Source: Calvatia gigantea
Taxonomy: Eukaryota > Basidiomycota > Agaricomycetes > Agaricales > Lycoperdaceae
Direction of reading: 5' to 3'
Length of the DNA: 64,000 nucleotides
Assembly: GCA_025093985.1 (NCBI GenBank)
Contig: JACAAK010000008.1
Coordinates: 1,488,001-1,552,000, forward strand
Shown here: piece after piece, positions 57,430-64,000 of the stretch
How the letters are laid out: every line of letters begins with the position of its first letter
Numbering within the stretch: the stretch's first letter is position 1
Notes under the pieces: model-generated
The model's input: the letters and a program-made list of their open reading frames with translations, nothing else
What the model was told of the DNA's origin: nothing
Database searches by the model: none
Translations under genes and position numbers: made by a program

Positions 57430-60162
57430 ATGAAACTCGGCATTTTTTTCTCCTCCTTTATTTATTTAGGCATTGCCTCTGCCACACTCCTTGACCTTAC
57501 TACTTCTGCCGGTAGAGCGAAGAAGCTTCTAAGGAATACCCGGTTTGAGTGAGTCCTACTGTTTCAGCTCTTTTGATAACTAATGCCGAGTTCACGTCTA
57601 GCTATGTGCGTCTCTTTGGCAAATTGGCAAACCACTGTTCACGAGGGGTAAACTTTCATTTCATGTAGATCGTTGTCGGTGGTGGGACTGCAGGCCTGGC
57701 CGTAGCCCGACGTCTCTCGGATAACTCTAGGAGACGCGTCCTCGTTCTTGAGGCGGGAAGGTCAGGCGTTAAAGAGTGTGTCCTTTTTCCTTATGTCCGT
57801 ATTTTCCGTCGTTGTTCAGTCCACAATCTCCGCATCCAGTCCGCTCGTCACCGTTCCCGAGCGATCTTTTTCCTTCATCGCAACCGATATCGACTGGCTC
57901 TACTCTGTACGTAGCCGCCCGAGACTAATTATAAATCTGAAAGAGACCATGTGTTTACCACTTCGATAGACTGTTCCGCAGGCCCACGGTGCTGGCCGCG
58001 AGATCAACTTGTCTTCCGGCAAGGTAAGGAAATTTCCAACCATCAAATTCTGATTTGAAACTGACCTCTCTCTCTCCAAGGTTCTAGGTGGTGATTCTGC
58101 CGTCAACGGTCTCGTCTGGAGTTACCCTCACAGGGCTGACTGGGACGATTTTGAAAAGTTGGGTTCCCCTGGTTGGAACTGGAATAGCTTGTATTCCGCC
58201 GTGAAGCGGGTGAGTGCAACTGGACACCGGACACGCAGTTATTAGCTAAGCGCCCCCCTGTACCTCAATAGTCGGAAAAAGTGAACATTCCTACCGCCCA
58301 GTTCAGCGCGGAATTTGGTTACAGTGTTGTACCTACTTCACACGGACAATGTGGCCCGGTTGATACCTCTTTCCCTCCGTTTGTTCCCCTGTATGTGGTC
58401 ACTTTTTTTCCAACCCCGCTTCTGTTGACAAGTTACGCTGGCTGTCCCCACAGCCAGCACCTTAGATTAATTAATGCTTCCCTTGAGTTGGGCCACAACT
58501 TCAATTTGGACCCCTACAGTGGAAACAACGCTGGCACCTGGTTCGGATTATCCTCGCAGACAGCTCAGAACGCCCGCGAAACGTCCGAATTCGGTTACCG
58601 TACGGAACCCCAACTGTGTCCCTTAATTTCATTTCCACTCATATGAAATTTTCGTTTCATAGTTGACCCTATCCTTTGGAGATCCAATCTCATTGTTTGC
58701 TCTCATGCATTCGTCATTGGACTCAACACCTCTACTACATTTTCTGGACAAGTCGCGAGCACAGGTGTGCAGGTCAGGTTCCCAGATGGTTCAGTTTCTT
58801 TTGCCAAGACAAAGGGTACTGGAGAAGTTGTCTTGAGCGCAGGGACTATCAGGACACCTCAGCTCTTAGAGCTCTCGGGTATTGGTAACGGGAGCATTTT
58901 GCAGAAACTCGGGATCCCAGTCAAGGTAGACTTACCTGGCGTCGGCGAGAACTACGAGGATCAGTATGTCCCTACAATCCGGCAACGAATCACTGGATAA
59001 CTTGTCTGTATCTAGTACCCTCACTATCTTGACGTACAAGCTGAAGCCGGGTTTCCTTTCGTTTGACGCTCTTGGCTATAACGAAACTTTGAGGCTCGAG
59101 GTAGGTTGCTTGGCACTTGATTGGATACACCTAATTCTGGCCGCGAACTGTAATAGCAACAAGCGCTCTACGACAACCAGCGTTTGGGATGGCTCGTGCG
59201 TCCAGCTCCTCGTGACAGCCGCGTTGTGTGCTCAAACTATTTTTCCCTAGACGTTTGCTCAGGCTTCCTTCAATTTTGCCCCCGCCCAAAGTATTCTGAA
59301 CGAAACTGAATTCGCGATGGCTCAACAAATCCTCCAAACGAAGCCCGCCTCCACCCCTCAAGATTCATTCGATATTATCAAACGTAAAATCGCCAATGGT
59401 GTCCCTCAAGTCGAGTACATTTTGGTGAGTCTCTTCGCTTCCCCTGTCCGTTGCTTGTTGCTAACTATACTTGGAGTTTAATTCCTTCTCTGGGGGACTT
59501 GTCAAAGAACCCAACACGAGCTACGTATCGATGGCCGTAACCCACTTGCATCCTTTGTCACGCGGCAGTATCGTAAGGACCTCACCTGATGGTATGCCAA
59601 CTGAAAGCAAGTGCTGATATATCTGTGTTTCAGCACATCAGCACCACATCCATCGATGACCACCCCGTCATCGATCCTAACGTACTTGAATCCGATTGGG
59701 ACACATGGTTCTTGGCGAAGGCCACTGCTTACGGCCGCCGTTTCTTCGAGACTGATGCATTCAGCGAGATCTTTGAACCTGACGAGGTTTTCCCTGGATT
59801 CGAGACGCAGACCCAAGAGGACTGGGAAAAATTCATCACGGAGAACATCAACATTGGCGTAAGCGTATCCTTTTCCCCCACGTTTGGTTACTGAAAACAT
59901 TTTATTCAGTACCACACTGTTGGCACTGCTTCTCTCTTTGCCTAGGTCCAAGAAAGGTGTCGTTGACTCCAAATTGAGAGTCTATGGAACGTCGAATATC
60001 CGCGTGGTTGATAGCTCCATTATGCCGTTACTTGTTTCTGCCCACACACAGGTCAGTCCGATGCTTTGCATGTGAATCCAAATTCTGACTTTCTTCGTTT
60101 CCATGCAGACGACCGCTTATGCCATTGCCGAACGTGCCGCTCAAATCATCAAATCATCTTAA
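57430..60162 (+). CDS. Second secreted GMC oxidoreductase, frameshifted
   Basis: FAD-dependent GMC enzyme, only distantly like the copy at 17543. Signal peptide MKLGIFFSSFIYLGIASA. I reconstruct 16 exons, including a 4-nt exon (57602-57605) that joins RNTRFD to the FAD motif as FDYIVVGGGTAGLAVARRL. Further blocks: FSFIATDIDWLYSTVPQ, SGKVLGGDSAVNGLVWSYPH, DWDDFEKLGSPGWNW, SGNNAGTWFGLSSQ, VVLSAGTIRTPQLLELSGIG (GMC signature 2), and the two active-site histidines in YHTVGTAS and VSAHTQ. It ends AERAAQIIKSS. In exon 15 the frame reads GTASLFA and then a TAG at 59942-59944, while the expected continuation PRSKKGVVDSKLRVYG lies one base off. The exon sum is 1861 nt, one more than a multiple of three. 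So the gene is either inactive or carries a one-base sequence error. Confidence 0.85.
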
Positions 60163-60610
60163 ATCAACCGAGTTTTTTTCGGTGCCCTCTTCTAGCTTGA
60201 ATACTTCGATTGGAGCCCTCTGGAATTTCAAAATGCTTTTGAGTTGAATATACCATATCTATCTGAAATTCATTCTTTTAGTCAAATTTCCGCCTCAGAA
60301 GGGAGCGTGTCACTTGTGTTTCTTGGACTGTCCCTAACACAACTACGTAGCCTTAATCTACAGAATATATCCCTTTGGAAAATCTCTTTGTCACTGTTGC
60401 GCTTCAGGGCATACTTAGTCTATTACCGGTTGATCGCTAGATGCTCCGACGAATCACAGATACGGGGAGTAGATTAAGTAGGAGACAACATGATTCGAAA
60501 ACATGACGAAAATGAGGGTCATGGACGTGGATGTTCATCATACAGATGGTGGATTACACAAAACCTACGCAAAGTCCCAATTGAATAGTGCTGAAATGAG
60601 TTGGGTGGAG
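60163..60610. other. Convergent 3' region GMC2 / TAF8-like
   Basis: About 450 bp with one short ORF (60244-60477) that has no recognisable domain. Presumably 3' UTRs of both genes. Confidence 0.4.
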
Positions 60611-62451
60611 TTATCCGTGCTTCGAGCCTGACTTGGACCTTGAACTCGAACTTATTGGCATCGGGATCACATTGCCGGATCCCGATTGTATACTTCCGAC
60701 ACGATTACGGTATCGGTGGGGTGGAGGTAAAGGCACCTTGAAATCCTTGGGTTCAAAGTCCCATGTTGCAAATAGTTGGGCATCAGGGATAACCGGCTTG
60801 GGCGGCGAGTCGCCATTCTCTCTGCCTTTTTCTTTAGCGGAGGATGTGAGAGGAGTAGCTGGAATGTTGGATCCATCGTTAGAGGGAATCGCGTGTGAAT
60901 TCCATGGTGCAGGAATCCCACGTCCATAGAGGAGGGGTTTGTTTCCCCGATGGAGAACGGGGGGATGGGCAAGACGAGTTGTCCGATTCATGATCACGGG
61001 CTGCGAACAAGAATTAAGTTTCTACGAGTATTGTGAGCAACGGATACTCACAGGGAGAACATGTCTGGCTAGCTCTGGAATCCGGTTCGATTGCTGGCCA
61101 AGGAGAGGAGTCAAACGTTCGGTTGTCGACACAGGACGCGGGATTGTTGATGGGAAGCGGAAATCCTTGTCTTTGGGATCCGCCTTTCCGGTAAGTGACT
61201 CCGTGATAGGGACAGGGTGTGAAGGTCCAATAACGGCCACTCGGGGGGGACAAGGCGCGATGTTGGAAAAGAGCGTGTCTGGAGCATCCCATCGAGGCGT
61301 GTTTTGTGTTTGTGCGAGGAACGCCATTGCAACCTTATGTCGCGAAAGCGTCGATGGGGGCGGGGTAGCTGGAGGTGGATGGGTTAGGATGTGGTGGTAG
61401 GCTTTGAAGAGAGCAGGTTCTGTCTGAAGCGTAGGGAGAAGGTTTTTGGGCGGCTGAGATTTACTCAAACTTGGGGGAGGAGGTAAATGCCACTCCGGAA
61501 CAGAGGACAGGGAGGATTGGGAATAGGGGACTTGAACGAGATAGTCCGAGGCAGCAGAGGAAGCCATGGTCTGGGCAACCGATACTGCTGGTTTCTCAAC
61601 CTTGACATCCAGAGGCGGTGGCATGAGTTCGGCCGCTTGGGCTTCTGCTAGCTGCGAATCATGGGGCGAGGGGGGGACACTTTGGGGAGGTTCAGTGTTA
61701 ATGGAAGGGAAAGGGGGAAGGAACGCAGGTATATAGGGTGGAGGTTTCCAATTCGCAGTCCGAGGGCGTTTGCGCGACGGGGATGAAGGATTTGATATAG
61801 GTGAGAGGGGAAGCGGTGGTGACGTTGCCCGGAGAGGCGGGCTCTTTCGTTCTAATGGTGAGGGCGAACGCGTCGTTTGAGCGTCGATAATCACTGCACC
61901 GTCACTCTCCCTCTGCGAGTTATTCAGTCGAATGGCGATAGGATCAATGTCCATAGTCCACATCTTCATCCTCCTCTTCGCTGTTGACTTCAGACACGGG
62001 TGGGCTCAAGTAGGGGAGGAACTCCAAAAGAACCGCGTCGTCATGTTCTTGCCTCAAACCGACGGATAATTGAGCTGGAAAGGTAGATGAAGAGTGGGAT
62101 CTGGCTGGAGATTCCACAGAGCGTACCTCTAAGCTCATTGAGGTCTTCTATTCGCCTGGCTGAGTGTGAGGCATAACGGTTGAGCTCCTTGGCCTCAATT
62201 GAGCAGTGTTCCTGCAGTTCTTCCATCCCAATTCCCATCTCCTCCAAAGCTGCAACGGCATCATACACCGTAAGTTCCCTCCGTCCAGCGTGGCGTGCAT
62301 ACTTGGCGCAGGTTTCTGAAAGTAAAGCAAGGTAGCGGGCGAGGAGATCCGTAAGGACCAATGAAGCTTGTGTTGAAGAACGGGAGAAGTTGTAGGCATG
62401 AAGGGTCTTGATGGTGGCGGACTCGAGGAGTTTCGTGGCCGCTGTTTCCAT
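60611..62451 (-). CDS. TAF8/TAF3-like histone-fold (bromodomain-associated) protein
   Basis: Probable TFIID subunit. The first ATG in the open frame is at 62451 (METAATKLLESATIKTLHAY); the frame is open further upstream only to a GTG. The histone fold (BTP domain) follows: LVLTDLLARYLALLSETCAK, YARHAGRRELTVYDAVAALE and EMGIGMEELQEHC, the pattern of TAF8 and TAF3. After a short intron come HDDAVLLEFLPYL and an acidic run (NSEEEDED). The segment NWKPPPYIPAFLPPFPSI is the hallmark proline patch of TAF8 proteins. The long rest is proline/serine-rich and disordered. It ends SRSKSGSKHG with TAA at 60611-60613. TAF8 pairs with TAF10 in TFIID. A TAF3 or SAGA Spt7-type assignment is possible but less likely because of the proline patch. 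It is divergent from the SRAP gene. Confidence 0.8.
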
Positions 62452-62628
62452 TTCTGTTGGTGTAGGCGACGGCGAGCAGGCAGTCTTTGTCGTCGCCGGT
62501 CGTGGTGAGCGCACAACTGGGTGCGCGGTCAACTGGACCTTACTTTCCCACGGTTTATATTCGTAATTAAAAACAAAATTAGGCACATTCCCATCATTTG
62601 TGAGACATCTACATCATCAGTGCTGGTG
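62452..62628. promoter_or_regulatory. Short bidirectional promoter TAF8-like / SRAP
   Basis: Only 177 bp between divergent ATGs. If the TAF8-like protein starts further upstream the gap is even smaller. No TATA box seen. Confidence 0.4.
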
Positions 62629-63841
62629 ATGTGCGGTCGCTTTGCTCTTCGTCTCGATGTAAGGCTTAAGCTCTCTTTCTTTCACGTCTGTCGTCTTGCT
62701 GACAACATTCTAGCGCAACCGAGTAAGACAATTACCAGGGTACAACCTTGAGGTTGAGCGGTGGGAGGACGAGGATGAGTTTTACCCAAGATACAACATT
62801 GCTCCCCGCACGCAGGTCCCTGTTCTCCGGCGGCAGGACAATGCCCCAGGTGACCAACCAGCCTTGATTTTACAAACTATGAAATGGGGCCTCGTCCCAC
62901 ACTGGAGCAAGCACGAAGACAAGACCCTCTCCACGACTAATGCACGTTCTGAGAACCTCATTGAAGGCGGTGGAATGTGGGCCAGCCTACGGGGGACAAA
63001 ACGCTGCGCCATCCCATGCCAAGGGTAGGATTTACCCTGTAATAACTTTACCCCAATACTTATACGATGGAAGATACTATGAGTGGCTTGCAAAAGGCAA
63101 GCAAAAGTTGCCCCATTTCACCAAGCGCAAGGATGGTAACATCATGCTCCTCGCCGGTCTCTACGATTCTGCCATCATCGAAGGTATTTGTGACGTTGCC
63201 TGTATCAGTGCTATATTGAACCCCACGCCCAGGCCGTGTCCTGTGGACGTTTACTATCGTTACCACTGATGCCAACAGAGACTTTTCTTGGCTTCACGAC
63301 CGCCAGCCCGTAATACTCTCTTCTGATCATGCCGTTGCTGAATGGCTTGATACGTCATCGAAAGCTTGGAACAAACAATTGACAAGCCTTGTTAAACCAT
63401 ATCACGACCCTAACGTTTCTCTGGAATGTTATCAGGTACCACAAGAAGTGGGCAAGGTTGGAACCGAATCCCCAACATTCATTCAGCCAATCGCTGCGCG
63501 CAAAGATGGTATTCAGGCCATGTTCTCCAAGCAAAAGCAGAGTCAGACAAAAACCAAAGCCGAATATAAGGCAACGGTTGTCCCTAAGAAACGTTCCCGC
63601 AGTCCATCTCCGGTAACCTCAGCCAAAGAAGCTAGTTTATCGGGAAAGAAAGCCAAGAAAGAGGACCCAGAGCCTAGTTTGTCTCAAGATAGAGTAGAGG
63701 CTTCCATGAAATTGCCATCCAAGAAGGTCTGTGCATATCCCTCACAACAGAGATTATGACCTGAACACCTGTCAGATGCCTGCTCAATCTCAGAGATCTG
63801 ACACAAAACCAATAACTTCCTTTTTTACGAAAAAATTATAG
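62629..63841 (+). CDS. SRAP domain protein (HMCES/YedK family)
   Basis: Shields abasic sites in single-stranded DNA by forming a thiazolidine DNA-protein crosslink through its N-terminal cysteine. Five exons (62629-62658, 62714-63024, 63074-63183, 63233-63726, 63776-63841) give 336 aa. The start is fixed by MCGRFALRLD, in which Cys2 becomes the catalytic N-terminus after Met removal. Other family motifs: YNIAPRTQVPVLRR, MKWGLVPHWSK, TTNARSENL, then CQGYYEWLAKGKQKLPHF across an intron (active-site Glu), LLAGLYDSAIIEG, FTIVTTDAN and WLHDRQPVIL (active-site His). The C-terminal tail is basic and ends DTKPITSFFTKKL, which resembles a PCNA-interacting (PIP) motif without the usual glutamine; the human protein also binds PCNA. 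It shares a short promoter with the TAF8-like gene. Confidence 0.95.
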
Positions 63842-64000
63842 TGCAAATTTAGTCATGTAAAACTATTCCTCAGACACAATAATCCAAGAAATGCGGTAAG
63901 GATACAGATGAACCTATCGTACATGGTGTACAATCATAACGTCGTAAGCATTAAGAAGCAAACAGCCTCTTTGTGTAAGAATTTAATCCATGGACGCCAC
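63842..64000. other. 3' flank of the SRAP gene
   Basis: The last 159 bp of the window; probable 3' UTR. Nothing else is visible. Confidence 0.4.

Overview
The window looks like nuclear DNA of a mushroom-forming basidiomycete (Agaricomycetes). Nearly all genes are cut by many GT-AG introns of about 50-60 nt, intergenic gaps are short, several gene pairs are divergent with 140-370 bp between starts, and the gene content is fungal: two secreted GMC oxidoreductases, DUF1365, an F-box protein, an SDE3-type helicase, and a Ty1/copia element. This is inferred from architecture and protein character; no rRNA or species marker is present.

Layout. 1-2988 (+): 3' part of the H3K36 methyltransferase Set2. 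3458-5246 (-): unrecognised lysine-rich nuclear-type protein. 5734-7525 (+): DUF1365 protein. 7526-9801: gene-poor, with degenerate repeats. 9802-16613: an apparently intact, recently inserted copia retrotransposon. 17543-19708 (+): secreted GMC oxidoreductase with a frameshift. 19709-22588: gene-free, with an AT-rich fold-back repeat. 22589-25742 (-): RanBP2 zinc-finger RNA-binding protein. 26675-30622 (-): UPF1/SMUBP2-like helicase. 31380-32534 (-): F-box protein. 33833-34357 (-): RNA polymerase III subunit RPC11. 34498-35516 (+): SPRY protein. 36076-39519 (-): SDE3/MOV10-like helicase. 39890-46050 (+): APC1. 46915-48335 (-): DAHP synthase. 48645-52632 (+): PIH1 protein with two very long introns. 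53999-55462 (-): two-LIM protein. 56078-56890 (+): eIF5A. 57430-60162 (+): second GMC oxidoreductase, also frameshifted. 60611-62451 (-): TAF8-like histone-fold protein. 62629-63841 (+): SRAP/HMCES protein.

Most of the window is housekeeping: chromatin and transcription (Set2, TAF8-like, RPC11), RNA handling (two SF1 helicases, RanBP2 protein), cell cycle (APC1), translation (eIF5A), aromatic biosynthesis (DAHP synthase), chaperone assembly (PIH1) and DNA repair (SRAP). The accessory part is the copia element, the two GMC genes and the fold-back repeat. I see no gene cluster that forms a new pathway.

The most unusual signals are in gene structure. I reconstructed coding microexons of 4 nt (second GMC), 7 nt (RPC11), and 8, 12 and 21 nt (LIM protein), each restoring a conserved motif in frame. 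There are three or four GC-AG introns, two giant introns in the PIH1 gene, and exactly one surplus base in each GMC gene. All splice sites were inferred by hand from motif continuity and GT/GC-AG signals, without transcripts.
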